Shown: positions 7,263-16,480, numbered from the stretch's first letter. The stretch: 29,544 nucleotides of DNA from Candidatus Melainabacteria bacterium (GCA_003151275.1 PLXC01000030.1:1-29544); one strand, 5' to 3'. Made by a program: numbers and translations. The notes: generated by a model from the letters alone, not told the origin.

Positions 7263-9362
7263 CTATTTGAATTGCTCTGAGATGCGTGCGCGCTTTCGCG
7301 CAGCCGAGTCGCCGGCAATGCCCTTGAGGATGGTGTCGGCTTTCATATAGTCGGCGCTTGCAGCAGGGCGCTTTCCATGGCGAGAATTAGCGTCGGCGAG
7401 AAATATGATTAGATCTGCGTTCGTTTCAGAATTCTTCAATCCTCTCTTTTCTAGAATTGCGGAGAGTTTACCCACAGTTTCGATCTTTTTGTCAAAATCT
7501 AAAGTTGCTGCGGCTTTGAGAAACGCGCTACTGGAGCGCCCTAAAGCGTCGGGTTTTACCTTGCAGGCATCACAAATGATCCGCGCATTACTCAACAACA
7601 ATTGGCAAGTCTCTCCAAATAGTTGTCGACGATTGTAGAATTCAGCCAACGCAATTACTTGATCGGATATCCGATCAGGATCGGCCAGCAAATCAATACC
7701 TGATGCTATGCCTTCCTTGAACAAAGCTTCGACAACTTTCGGATTTTCGTTCAGGGTATCAAGATCTTCTGCGTATTTACATGCCGTCGACAGAAGGCAA
7801 ACGTTATCAATCCTTTGAAGATCATTCTTTTTGATTAAATCATAAGATTTCTTGTGGAAGACTGCTCCAACAGTACAATTATGAAGTTCATCGTAGAGAT
7901 TGCCAATCTGATTCTGTGCGCTTACAACCGCTGGCAAATCGTTTACCGTATCAAGCTCGTAAATTTGCAATGCTTGTTGAAAGCATTTGATTGCTTCCGG
8001 GATATCCCCCTTTTCGTACAAAACTGAGCCAAGACGATTAGAGCATTCAGCAAAGGCTTTGGTTTTATCCAATTTCTGCGCCCGAAACAGATCGAGCTGC
8101 TTGCGAAGCAGGGCTGCTGCCTCCTCAAGCCTGCCTGCTTTCTGCAGTTCACTAGCTTCCTTAACGTAGTCCACTGCTTGAATGTCACTTGATGGCGTTA
8201 ATGCTGGTTGCGTCGGTTTTGCAGAGAGCGCCGGCTGTGAATGACTACCACGTTGACTCTGCCACATTGCCGCAGCCACCACCGATACCCCAACCAAACC
8301 AATTGTCAAGGCAGTCCACATCCAAATCTTTTTTCTTGGACTGGGACTGGTGCTTACATTTTCTTTCTCGATCGCTTTTTCCGCGCCCGCATTTGAGAGA
8401 TCTTTGCTGATTGCCGCAGCATCCTGATAGCGGTCTTCAACAGATTTTTGCATGCAGCGCTCGGCAATATTCTGCAGAGCCATCGGGACCTTTGGTTTGA
8501 TTGAGCGAATTGACGGAGCTTCTTCATTCAAATGAGCGAAGATGGTTTGTAGCGCATTCTGTCCGAAATACGGCGGTAACCCAGAAAGCGTCTCGTACAT
8601 GACGCAACCGAATGAATACAAGTCGCTGCGCGCATCAAGTGACCGACCTGCGCATTGCTCTGGACTCATGTAGAGCGGACTGCCAAATACCTCTCCGGTT
8701 TCAGTCACCGATTGGTCTATTGACTCCATTTTTGCAATGCCAAAATCGACAACTTTTATTTGCTCATCCCCTTTATCACTCGTAACGAGCATAATGTTGG
8801 ATGGCTTTAAATCTCGATGAATTACTCCTCTCTGATGCGCATGAGCCAATGCGTCTGCGATTTGGACAAATATTTTCTTAGCTCGGTCAGGAGCCATGGC
8901 CCCACGTTCGTTGATCACATCCGCAAGGCTAACACCACTTACGAAATCCATAATAATGAAAGGTTGATCGTTAGGCAGCATGCCGAAATCCAGCACGCCA
9001 ACGAGGTTTGGATGACTGAGAAGGGAAGCCGCCTTCGCTTCTTGCTGAAAACGCAAATTCGCCTTAGAATCGCCCAGGCGCATTGTGCTGAGCACCTTCA
9101 CCGCTACCAGCTTGTTAATGATTCGGTGGCGTGCTTTATAAACAGACCCCATACCACCGCTTCCGATCAATTCAAGAATTTCGAAGTGCTCATGAACAAA
9201 CGTACCAATTAGGGGGTCGCCGTTCTCATGTTCAACGTGGTCACAGACGCCTGTCGTATCACCACAGGTGGTGCATGCATCGACGCGAAGGTTTTGATCT
9301 ACTTTTATTTTCTCGTTCACAGAATAGACGGTCCGCGCCTTACTACAAAATTTTATACCCAT
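7263..9362 (-). CDS. Membrane Ser/Thr protein kinase with C-terminal TPR sensor region
   Basis: A 699-aa Hanks-type kinase of the PknB/Stk class. Kinase domain about 58-325: glycine loop IGSGGMGSV (66-74), ATP Lys89 (VAVKV), catalytic Asp184 in HRDLKPSN, metal Asp206 in DFG, activation segment with GSPLYMSPEQ. All key residues are intact, so it should be active. A short N-terminal Cys cluster (C30-x2-C33-x6-C40 with nearby His) may bind metal. A membrane helix follows a basic Arg/Lys patch (about 346-366). The remaining ~320 residues are helical TPR-like repeats with the AGRLEEAAALL and KGDIPEAIKCFQQAL type, placed outside the membrane, where PknB enzymes carry PASTA or other sensors. The ATG has only a weak ribosome site; GTG at codon 15 is an alternative start. 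A GC-rich 6-bp hairpin (7287-7302) lies inside the last codons. Confidence 0.92.
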   Translation of the reverse strand: MGIKFCSKARTVYSVNEKIKVDQNLRVDACTTCGDTTGVCDHVEHENGDPLIGTFVHEHFEILELIGSGGMGSVYKARHRIINKLVAVKVLSTMRLGDSKANLRFQQEAKAASLLSHPNLVGVLDFGMLPNDQPFIIMDFVSGVSLADVINERGAMAPDRAKKIFVQIADALAHAHQRGVIHRDLKPSNIMLVTSDKGDEQIKVVDFGIAKMESIDQSVTETGEVFGSPLYMSPEQCAGRSLDARSDLYSFGCVMYETLSGLPPYFGQNALQTIFAHLNEEAPSIRSIKPKVPMALQNIAERCMQKSVEDRYQDAAAISKDLSNAGAEKAIEKENVSTSPSPRKKIWMWTALTIGLVGVSVVAAAMWQSQRGSHSQPALSAKPTQPALTPSSDIQAVDYVKEASELQKAGRLEEAAALLRKQLDLFRAQKLDKTKAFAECSNRLGSVLYEKGDIPEAIKCFQQALQIYELDTVNDLPAVVSAQNQIGNLYDELHNCTVGAVFHKKSYDLIKKNDLQRIDNVCLLSTACKYAEDLDTLNENPKVVEALFKEGIASGIDLLADPDRISDQVIALAEFYNRRQLFGETCQLLLSNARIICDACKVKPDALGRSSSAFLKAAATLDFDKKIETVGKLSAILEKRGLKNSETNADLIIFLADANSRHGKRPAASADYMKADTILKGIAGDSAARKRARISEQFK

Positions 9363-9719
9363 TGGAGCTATCGCCTAAATTACCAAGTCTGCTCTAGCCC
9401 TGTTTACAGCGCGGATCACCGCTTCGGTCAAGGTCCGTAGAATCGGTGAATAAATGCAATTCTGGGGACAGACAAGGACTTTCGGGAACTCAACGGCGCC
9501 AGTATTGGCGACATGTTGTACTATTTGCTATGTTGCCGCGTTATCAGACGGCAACGAGGCTACAGGTCCATTAGAATTGGTTTCATCGGGGCAAAATTCA
9601 TAAGTGGAGCAGCCTGCTGCAGGAGCCGAGCAGCTTGCTGCATAGGCCCTCCTCGGATAGGCCCTCCTCGGATAGACTATCCTCGGATAACAAGTGTTGT
9701 ACTAAGCGAAAGGTCAAAA
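9363..9719. other. Divergent intergenic region between kinase and TPR genes
   Basis: 357 bp separating two divergent genes. The kinase-proximal half shows no clear promoter or structure to me. The TPR-proximal third is occupied by the hairpin and 15-bp repeat cluster described separately. An in-frame extension of the TPR gene is open back to 9513 but reads as repeat-derived low-quality protein. Confidence 0.6.
9607..9690 (+). repeat. Hairpin plus 15-bp tandem repeats upstream of the TPR gene
   Basis: Two short palindromic hairpins (GCAGC-CT-GCTGC and GCAGC-TT-GCTGC, 9609-9641) are followed by three abutting 15-bp units: ATAGGCCCTCCTCGG twice (9642-9656, 9657-9671), then ATAGACTATCCTCGG (9672-9686). 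Related pieces occur at 19028-19138, 21063-21165 and 27758-27800. The array ends 33 nt before the chosen start of the downstream gene. Confidence 0.85.
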
Positions 9720-11087
9720 ATGAAACGTCTACTTCCTACCTTCCTAATCCTGAGCGCGTTTTCCTTGCCAATGGCTCAAGCTCAAACCACTGCCAGTGCT
9801 TATACTGAGCGTGCCGTCACTCTGGCAAAACAAGGTCAATACCAGCAAGCGCTGAAGAATTACGATGCCGCGATTAATGCTGCTCCTACCGAATATGCAG
9901 GCTATGTGGGCCGAGGCACGTTTTACAAGCTGCTGAAGAAGTACGACAAAGCCACTGCCGATTTGAACAAAGCAGTCGCAATAAGCGGCAATGACCCGAC
10001 TGTGCTCTACGACCGAAGCTTGCTGTTCTATGAAGTGAAGCAATATACTCGTGCTTTAGCGGATGTAAACAGATCAATTCAAGCCGAACCAGAAGCCACA
10101 GGACGATATGCCACCCGGGCTGGCATCTATCAGGGCATGAAATTGTATGACAAAGCGATTACGGACTGCACAAAGGTGTTGTCCACAAATCCGAGGGCTG
10201 GTCAAATCTACGACGCCCGGGCCTCTGCCTTTCTCGCAAAAGGGCTGCCAGACAAGGCAATCGCTGATTGGTCAGCAGCAATCGCCTGCAACAACAAAGA
10301 CGCTTTTGCCCTGGCTATGCGTGGCACTATGTATCAAAAGCAGAAGAAGTATGATCTCGCCTTGGCAGACTTAAACCGAGTCATAACACAGGTTCCAGAC
10401 AGCGACACCAAGTCAAAATACTACCGGGAGCGCCTCGAACTTTACAAGTCGTTAGGGGAAAAGAATGAGGATTTGATCGCCTCAGATTACGAACGTATTG
10501 GCGCCCTCGAAGCTAAAAACGCTGATGTTCGCTACCGTTTCGCGGTAATGGCTTGGCGTAAACACCCAGATTTGGCAGCGAAAGACTTAACCGAGGCAAT
10601 TGCAATCGAGCCAGCAAACGGGAAATACTATGCGCTTCGTGGCCGCATTGAAGCAGAAACAAATCACAATGACGAAGCAATCAAGGACTCGACAAAGGCA
10701 ATCGAAATAGATCCAACAAATTTAGATAGCTACCGAGCCCGAGCTCAAGCATATCTTGCAAATTACAAGTTTGCTGAAGCACTTGCCGATAGCAACAAAG
10801 CCATCTCGATCGACGCAAAACTGCCTGAGCCATACTACTTCAAAGGCAGCTCGCTAGAGGGACTGAGGCAGAGTAAGAATGCGGTTGAGGCTTACAGTCA
10901 GTTTGTTACACTAAAGTCACAAGAAACGAATCGCTCAAATGAAGACGACCGTCGTCTTGAACAAGCGAAACGGAAAGCGGAACTGCTAAAAGCCAACCTG
11001 TCGGACTCCGAGAAGGCTGCTTTGAATACGCCGACAACCACCGCACCAACAACGACGGCGCCATCGACGACTGCGCCGACAAAATAA
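9720..11087 (+). CDS. Secreted TPR-repeat protein
   Basis: A 455-aa protein with a clean signal peptide (MKRLLPTFLILSAFSLPMAQAQ, cut after AQA) followed by about ten TPR units of the type QGQYQQALKNYDAAI, YDKAITDCTKVL and FAEALADSNKAI from residue 28 to about 400. TPRs are protein-protein interaction scaffolds; the protein should act in the periplasm or be exported. A charged helix (about 390-430) leads to a low-complexity tail with repeated TTAP. I moved the start from the longest open frame (9513) to ATG 9720 because it begins a signal peptide and follows AAAGG; the 69 upstream codons are translated intergenic repeats. Divergent from the TPR-bearing kinase, which could suggest a shared pathway. 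Confidence 0.88.
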   Translation: MKRLLPTFLILSAFSLPMAQAQTTASAYTERAVTLAKQGQYQQALKNYDAAINAAPTEYAGYVGRGTFYKLLKKYDKATADLNKAVAISGNDPTVLYDRSLLFYEVKQYTRALADVNRSIQAEPEATGRYATRAGIYQGMKLYDKAITDCTKVLSTNPRAGQIYDARASAFLAKGLPDKAIADWSAAIACNNKDAFALAMRGTMYQKQKKYDLALADLNRVITQVPDSDTKSKYYRERLELYKSLGEKNEDLIASDYERIGALEAKNADVRYRFAVMAWRKHPDLAAKDLTEAIAIEPANGKYYALRGRIEAETNHNDEAIKDSTKAIEIDPTNLDSYRARAQAYLANYKFAEALADSNKAISIDAKLPEPYYFKGSSLEGLRQSKNAVEAYSQFVTLKSQETNRSNEDDRRLEQAKRKAELLKANLSDSEKAALNTPTTTAPTTTAPSTTAPTK

Positions 11088-11232
11088 CGTCGGAAATTAA
11101 CTATTGCGAACAATCGGCTGAATCTCGATTCCATCCGGCGCAGCTCTGCTTTGCTGTTAGAATTGGCTGTTAGCAGGCGCTTCACGCTCAAAGTATTGTC
11201 GCTTGCTGGCAGTTTCTGAGGTAACCCCGACC

Positions 11233-12300
11233 ATGTCCGATTTGTTCTCGCGATTCTTACTAGCACTCACACTTACGAGTCTCAACGTACTTCCCGCTCC
11301 AGCAGCAGATTTGCCCTGTATATCCAAAACGCCCAAAAGCATATCGGGCGATATACCACTCACACCTGTCAAACGTAATACAGCGATTTTAGCTCCGTTA
11401 GCGCCTGCGCATAAACACGTGCGCGTGCTGTTGGTGCTTGGTGGCGGTGGAACAAGAGGTGCTGCGCACGTCGGTGTGCTGCGGGTTCTGAAAGAGGAGG
11501 GCATTCCGATCGATGCCATAGTTGGTACCAGCATGGGTGCCATCGTTGGTGGCTTATACAGCGCGGGCGTGTCCATCGATTCCTTAGAAAATAAGTTCGA
11601 TGATGCCAAACTGATGAAGTCGTTTATGACGATACCACTTGCGGTGCGGATCGCTCTTGCTCCAGTGCTGGTGATCCCTCGTCTTTTTGGCGATCGCCCG
11701 TATGATGGGCTCTACAAAGGCACTAAATTTCGCAATTATCTGGAAGCATCAGTTCCGGAATGTGAACGAACAATTGAAGATTTGAACATTCCGTTTCGTG
11801 CCGTCACCTTAAGCATTGTCGACGGTAAACCGTATGCTTTGAGTCATGGCAATCTGGGCTACGCACTGCAAGCCAGTTCGGCAGTGCCCGGTTTGAGAAA
11901 GCCGGTTCAAATTGGCAACAATCTGTTCGTTGATGGCGGAGTAGTGGCCAACGTTCCAGTCAATTTGGCCCGTCAAGAATTTGACGCAGATGTGGTGATC
12001 GCTGTCAACGTGGACGAACGCTTCGCCCCTGTTCCTCTCAATACGTTCAGAAAAATCGGTTCAGTGAGCACGCGCATGCTCAAGCTTGAACTAGCATCAA
12101 CAGATGACGTGCAACTAAAAAACGCTGATATCATTATTCATCCTGAAGTGGACGGCATCGGGCTGGTATCAATTAATACAAAGCAGGCCAAGAAGGCAAT
12201 CCAAGCCGGCGAAACTGCTACTCGACTGGCAATTCCAGCGATTAAAGAAAGGCTTGAACAGATCGGTATTGCCGCTGCAGCAAAATCGTCCGAAGAATAG
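11233..12300 (+). CDS. Patatin-like phospholipase / RssA-type esterase
   Basis: A 355-aa protein. An N-terminal signal peptide (FLLALTLTSLNVLPAPAA) is followed by a patatin domain from about residue 62: oxyanion-hole motif LGGGGTRGAAHVGVL, nucleophile elbow GTSMG (Ser100) and catalytic DGG (Asp234, LFVDGGVVANVP). All dyad residues are present, so an active acyl hydrolase acting on lipids in the cell envelope is likely. I use ATG 11233 (preceded by TGAGG) rather than the TTG ten codons upstream because it fits a signal peptide better. The C-terminal part resembles bacterial NTE/RssA-like proteins. A small gene of unknown function starts 30 nt downstream, probably in the same operon. Confidence 0.9.
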   Translation: MSDLFSRFLLALTLTSLNVLPAPAADLPCISKTPKSISGDIPLTPVKRNTAILAPLAPAHKHVRVLLVLGGGGTRGAAHVGVLRVLKEEGIPIDAIVGTSMGAIVGGLYSAGVSIDSLENKFDDAKLMKSFMTIPLAVRIALAPVLVIPRLFGDRPYDGLYKGTKFRNYLEASVPECERTIEDLNIPFRAVTLSIVDGKPYALSHGNLGYALQASSAVPGLRKPVQIGNNLFVDGGVVANVPVNLARQEFDADVVIAVNVDERFAPVPLNTFRKIGSVSTRMLKLELASTDDVQLKNADIIIHPEVDGIGLVSINTKQAKKAIQAGETATRLAIPAIKERLEQIGIAAAAKSSEE

Positions 12301-12330
12301 GCCAAGCACCGCGAAGGAGCGGAGTTACTG

Positions 12331-12867
12331 GTGACCGCATCTTTCACTAACATTCACTTACTTACAGGCGACGCTGCAGCTGTTCGTGAAGCGCTTGATG
12401 CCGCCGAGATTACTCAAACAAAAATGTTCGGACGTGTCGGCACAAACTGGGTCAGTATTTATCCCCGCGCCACCGAAGATGGTGACCTCGAGTTGCTCAA
12501 AGCATACGCATTTTCCCTTTCAAAACATATGGGCACACTTGCCCTGGCGGTCATGGTGCAAGATAGCATCAACATCCGCTTCGTACTTTATCAAGACGGA
12601 AAGTTGTTAGAAGAGTATGCGCTGCATCCGAATTATCCGGACCTGGCCAAGACTCCCAGCGGCGGTAAAACAGAGGTGCTCTTGCCTTTCACCATATCGG
12701 GCACGAGCAAGCGAGATCTGGACATACTGCTAAGACCGTCTAAGAAGGATAAAGTGAAGCGTGATGCTGAAACAGTGGCACAAGGGTTGGCGCATTTTCT
12801 TGGCGTTCCACGCGCGCAAATCAGCATGGGCTTTAATCATTTGAAAGAAGCGCAAGCTGGTCGTTAA
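12331..12867 (+). CDS. Unknown 178-aa protein, probable partner of the patatin gene
   Basis: GTG start preceded by GAAGGAG at a usable distance, 30 nt after the patatin stop. The product is soluble, with a mixed alpha/beta pattern: an initial strand, a helix (AAAVREALDAAEI), a strand with WVSIYPR, a helix (LELLKAYAFSLSKHMG), and paired strands ALAVMVQDSIN and FVLYQDGKLLEEY, then a basic helix (RPSKKDKVKRDAETVAQGLAHFLG). The alternating layout looks like a compact ferredoxin- or Roadblock-like fold, but I cannot assign a family. A weak hairpin (12868-12897, GGGcGCCA paired with TGGcaCCC) follows the stop. Confidence 0.7.
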   Translation: MTASFTNIHLLTGDAAAVREALDAAEITQTKMFGRVGTNWVSIYPRATEDGDLELLKAYAFSLSKHMGTLALAVMVQDSINIRFVLYQDGKLLEEYALHPNYPDLAKTPSGGKTEVLLPFTISGTSKRDLDILLRPSKKDKVKRDAETVAQGLAHFLGVPRAQISMGFNHLKEAQAGR

Positions 12868-12981
12868 TGGGCGCCATCATTTTTGGTGGCACCCGGTCCA
12901 CTGATACCATCGGCCGACTTCCAAAAGTCAGTCGCGTATGCCCGAAAAATGCGCTCTCGCTCAGCGCCTTTGTCCCCAATC

Positions 12982-15093
12982 TTAACGGGTGGACCGAATC
13001 ACAAATTGGGTTCGCTCACCGGCCATGACAAGGACAGAAAGCGTTTCACCGGATTTTCGTCCAGCAATTGAAAGCACCAGCCAGCAGTTTGGCTTGTGAT
13101 CTTCAAGGGGCACGAATATAGGTTCCGGAATAACGCAACGAAAGAAGCGCGCCACAGCTTGCGGATTATCTCTGGTGACAAATTTCTGCTCAGAAAGCCT
13201 ATCCTTATTGATCAACTTTCCATCCGCAGTCGAGTCAGCGTAAAGCTCGACTCCAAGGCGCTTTTCTAGATCTAACAGCTGAACGCTTTTTCGCGACACA
13301 GGTTTCACGCTGCTCAATTGCTTGCGTTTCACTTGCATGAATAACTCACCAGCGATGCCCTTTCCGAGATGCACCGAGAGGCTTTCGGTCTCGCTGATCG
13401 CCTCAATGAAGGATTGAGAAGAAGTCGAACTTAAATAACCACATTGCTTGAGGCTCGTAAGATAAAAGAGGGTCAGATCTTGCAGGCTCGCGCCTTGGAT
13501 CTTAAATAGCTGGCTGACCGTATTCGTATTAGTATCGTTAAGACACGGTCCCGCTGTAGTAGCGGATTCATGAATGGGTATGCCAATAAATCTGCCAAGC
13601 GTCTCGGGATCGTTGATCGGAACCACAGTCCTCATTTGTGCTTCTTCCGGGGAATAGGCTCTTTTCGAGAGAAGTATGACAGTTCCATTGTGCTGGGCGC
13701 GGATCAATGTCACCGTCCGTGATACCGATTGAGTATCATCTGAAATCAGATAAGTATCCGGAGTGGGCATTTGATTGAGCACTACATTCGGCACACGCCC
13801 GGTATAGTGGGCAGCAAGCATCTGACTCATCAATGTTTGACTGAGTGAACTGTATTGTTCAAGCACTCCCGACTTACAAATTTGGTAATTGAAGAGGCAG
13901 GTGGAAACTGACTTATTCATCGCTTCAAAATAGAACTTGCTCACAACCGACGTTGGATCGGTGGTCAAAAAATCCATTGTGAATTTACCTTGATACTCCT
14001 TGGAATCGCCTTTGGGGCGGGAGTTGGGATAAATCGGCAGAAGCAAAACATCTTCTACGACCTTTTTAGGATCTGCAGCTGGTGCTATATATTTTTCGTA
14101 GGCTAATGTGAATCCATCATTGCCGATTTCCCTCAACTGTTTTTTATCGGGAAATTTCTCAATTCTGCAACGCTCAGGGTACATTCCAGTTGGCACAAGC
14201 AGGTTGGCGATGGCCTTGACGCATTTGTCCAAACCGGCGGTTGCAACCCGCTTCAATGGCGAATTTTCCTCCATCCGCCTAAATTCAAAAGTATCCGCAA
14301 GTGGCAATAAGATCGGCAGTTCATGCTCATTTACGATTGCTTGGCTAAAGACACATTCGTCAACTCTGCGCCCGAGATATTCAGCGACTGAAAATTGCAG
14401 ACCCTTTTTGATGTGGATTTTTTCAAGAAATTTTTTCTGTTCCGCATACATAGCCGACATAACGCTAAGCCGCAACCCATCAAACTCATCAAAAAGCTCA
14501 TGGTCCCCAGCAAGACTGAATGGATACCAATTGTTGTTCGCCAGAATCATCGGCAAAGTCATGACACCATTCGGTCCATTGACTAAATCCTTGGTGATTT
14601 TGAGCAACAGCTTCAGTCCAACGATGTCTTCTGAACCCGTGATCACGACCTGATTGACGTGTGGCACGATGGCAACGGGAGAGCCCTTGCAGGTAAGGTT
14701 GGTAACGCGATCAGTAAGCAAAAGTTTGGCTGGATTATGATCCAAATTAGGGGAGCCCATATAAACTCCAGGCGCCACCAGTTCGAATGGATATCCAGCT
14801 GTATCGCTCAAATTAGCAAAAGCGAGAGCAAGTCCCTCATTGAATTGCATGTCCCATTTATTGAGCAAATCCTGGCGCACAAGTGATTCAGTTGCGCCCG
14901 CATCATAGACCAGCCCCATCGCATAATGCTCAGCAATGGGAATGTAAGGAATTCGCCAAGCCAATTCCTGCTCAGGGCTATTCTCCTCCTCCGCTCCCCG
15001 CTCGCTACTTGCAAGTTCAAGGTGAATTCGCTCAATGGCAAATCGCGACTTCAGAAAGGGAACTAGCTGCGGCGAGACTTCTCCATTGCTCAA
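12982..15093 (-). CDS. Large protein with an N-terminal DUF1444-like domain
   Basis: A 703-aa soluble protein. Residues about 45-225 resemble DUF1444 (YtpQ-type) by order of elements: WRIPYIPIAEHYAMGLVYD, then a helix-rich segment ENLSDTAG-like (AFANLSDTAGY), APGVYMGSPNLDHNPAKLLL, VAIVPHVNQVVITGSEDIVG and a helix. This is a by-eye resemblance. The next 480 residues, with strands such as MDFLTTDPTSVVSKFY, IHESATTAGP and LGKGIAGELFMQVKR, are unrecognised. The start is TTG: the frame is open for only 14 more codons upstream to a stop and contains no ATG or GTG there, and a later ATG would cut the DUF1444-like region. No good Shine-Dalgarno is seen. It is divergent from the TonB-C gene. Role unknown. 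Confidence 0.7.
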   Translation of the reverse strand: MSNGEVSPQLVPFLKSRFAIERIHLELASSERGAEEENSPEQELAWRIPYIPIAEHYAMGLVYDAGATESLVRQDLLNKWDMQFNEGLALAFANLSDTAGYPFELVAPGVYMGSPNLDHNPAKLLLTDRVTNLTCKGSPVAIVPHVNQVVITGSEDIVGLKLLLKITKDLVNGPNGVMTLPMILANNNWYPFSLAGDHELFDEFDGLRLSVMSAMYAEQKKFLEKIHIKKGLQFSVAEYLGRRVDECVFSQAIVNEHELPILLPLADTFEFRRMEENSPLKRVATAGLDKCVKAIANLLVPTGMYPERCRIEKFPDKKQLREIGNDGFTLAYEKYIAPAADPKKVVEDVLLLPIYPNSRPKGDSKEYQGKFTMDFLTTDPTSVVSKFYFEAMNKSVSTCLFNYQICKSGVLEQYSSLSQTLMSQMLAAHYTGRVPNVVLNQMPTPDTYLISDDTQSVSRTVTLIRAQHNGTVILLSKRAYSPEEAQMRTVVPINDPETLGRFIGIPIHESATTAGPCLNDTNTNTVSQLFKIQGASLQDLTLFYLTSLKQCGYLSSTSSQSFIEAISETESLSVHLGKGIAGELFMQVKRKQLSSVKPVSRKSVQLLDLEKRLGVELYADSTADGKLINKDRLSEQKFVTRDNPQAVARFFRCVIPEPIFVPLEDHKPNCWLVLSIAGRKSGETLSVLVMAGERTQFVIRSTR

Positions 15094-15121
15094 AGATGCT
15101 GATATCTCATGTAAATCGTTA

Positions 15122-15134
15122 GTGCGAAACGCAC
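15122..15134. other. Small hairpin in the divergent promoter region
   Basis: GTGCG-AAA-CGCAC is a perfect 5-bp stem with a 3-nt loop, 28 nt upstream of the TTG start of the minus-strand gene. It may lie in that gene's leader or be part of a regulatory site. A TATACT (15212-15217) nearer the plus-strand gene is too close to its start to be a confident -10. Confidence 0.3.
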
Positions 15135-15229
15135 ATCATCATAGCCTCTTTCGGCTTATTGATACCTTTCTGTGTTGCTGCTGGTCGAAATGAAAAATCT
15201 TTTTCTGGTTATATACTGGATAGACAGTG

Positions 15230-16480
15230 ATGAACATGAGACCGCTATTGCCTATGGCTCAGTTATTTTTAAGACGTTTTCTGAATTTCAGCTCGTTATT
15301 ATTGTTAATGCTTACTGGAGCCAACGCCTGTCTCGCAAACGACGCATCAAATATTGTTGAGAACCCAGCGAAATATACTGATAAAAGTTTGTCTGTGGGA
15401 GAGACGTTCAAATCTTTTTTCGCAAATTATCAACGACAAATCAAACAAACATGGAAGCACCAAAAAGGTATTCGGAAGAACAGGCGCGTGTCTTGCACTT
15501 TTGACGTTGAAGACGGTGGTGTCGTAAAAAACATCCAAGTCATCAGAAAGTCCGGTTCGCTAGAATTTGACGACGCCGTTGTCAAAGCGATCGAAAGAAC
15601 CCATGTTAAATCCCTTCCAGAGCAATGGACTGATCAGCTAGGAGTCTTTGTGGCTTTCGATTCCAAGCCAAATTTTAAAGTGAAATTGAGTGCAGTAAGG
15701 AAGTCTAAACTTCTTAAGAAATCAGATTCATCCGAACCGCAAGTATCTCTTGATCGGTTGGTTATCTCGCCCAACCAGGTCAGTCCTGCAGCCCAAAGCG
15801 CCTACGAATCAGCAGCACATTATCCAAAAATTTTCGCCAAACTCTTTCCGTACTGCGATGAACCAAAACAAAGCCATCAAAGCCTTCTTGACTGTTTTAC
15901 TTCGAACTTTGGTGAGAAGACGCCGCTCTGCTGGGTGGAAGCAAACTTCGTTGATGAAGTTTGCAGACTTGGGTGGGGCCTTCCAAAGATTCAAGAAGCA
16001 GTGGACGAACGATTTGGTTCAAGCTTTCATAACGCAGATAATCCAGCTTACGAAAAATATCTTTCTGTTCGCCTTTGGAAGCAGTCCAGCAAGAAGCACA
16101 TTACAGCGTATGAACAGTGGAAAGAATTGAAAAGATCACAGCCAAAGGCAGAGTACAGACAAAATAGTATTGAGGTACAGCTGGGCTCCCGGGATCCTCA
16201 CTATGACTGGGGCCCGTATAGCGCAGACTTAGAAAGGCGTTTTAAGCGACAATGGTTCCCGAGACAGTCACCTGCTGGAAATGCAAGCAGACGTATCGAG
16301 GTGGCATTCAAAATTCATCAAGATGGCTCACTGTCAGGTGTCCGCTTAATCGCATCATCGAAATCAGATGACGACGACAAACGCGCACTGGATGCGGCTA
16401 AAAACGCGAGTCCTTGCAAAAGACTTTTGCCTGATACGGAGTCAATCGATGTGCATGTCGTATTCACTCAAAACAACTGA
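15230..16480 (+). CDS. Exported protein with two TonB C-terminal domains
   Basis: A 416-aa protein with an N-terminal hydrophobic export signal (FLNFSSLLLLMLTGANACLA). Two TonB-C-like modules are seen: about 65-150 (YQRQIKQTWKHQKG, then VSCTFDVEDGGVVKNIQVIRKSG, then DDAVVKAIERT) and about 330-415 (LERRFKRQWFPRQ, then IEVAFKIHQDGSLSGVRL, then DKRALDAAKNA). Between them lies a ~170-residue region of helices that I do not recognise. The usual Pro/Lys-rich spacer of energy-coupling TonB is missing and no ExbB, ExbD or receptor gene is nearby, so this is more likely a TonB-fold periplasmic protein than a true energy transducer. Starts GTG 15227, ATG 15230 and ATG 15236 are all possible; the first ATG is used. 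Confidence 0.82.
   Translation: MNMRPLLPMAQLFLRRFLNFSSLLLLMLTGANACLANDASNIVENPAKYTDKSLSVGETFKSFFANYQRQIKQTWKHQKGIRKNRRVSCTFDVEDGGVVKNIQVIRKSGSLEFDDAVVKAIERTHVKSLPEQWTDQLGVFVAFDSKPNFKVKLSAVRKSKLLKKSDSSEPQVSLDRLVISPNQVSPAAQSAYESAAHYPKIFAKLFPYCDEPKQSHQSLLDCFTSNFGEKTPLCWVEANFVDEVCRLGWGLPKIQEAVDERFGSSFHNADNPAYEKYLSVRLWKQSSKKHITAYEQWKELKRSQPKAEYRQNSIEVQLGSRDPHYDWGPYSADLERRFKRQWFPRQSPAGNASRRIEVAFKIHQDGSLSGVRLIASSKSDDDDKRALDAAKNASPCKRLLPDTESIDVHVVFTQNN

Noticed and set aside
9513..9719. Long N-terminal extension of the secreted TPR protein
   Set aside because: Translates the intergenic repeats; the signal peptide and Shine-Dalgarno support ATG 9720.
14108..14653. 181-aa plus-strand frame inside the DUF1444-like gene
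   Set aside because: Antisense shadow of a longer gene that has recognisable domain order.
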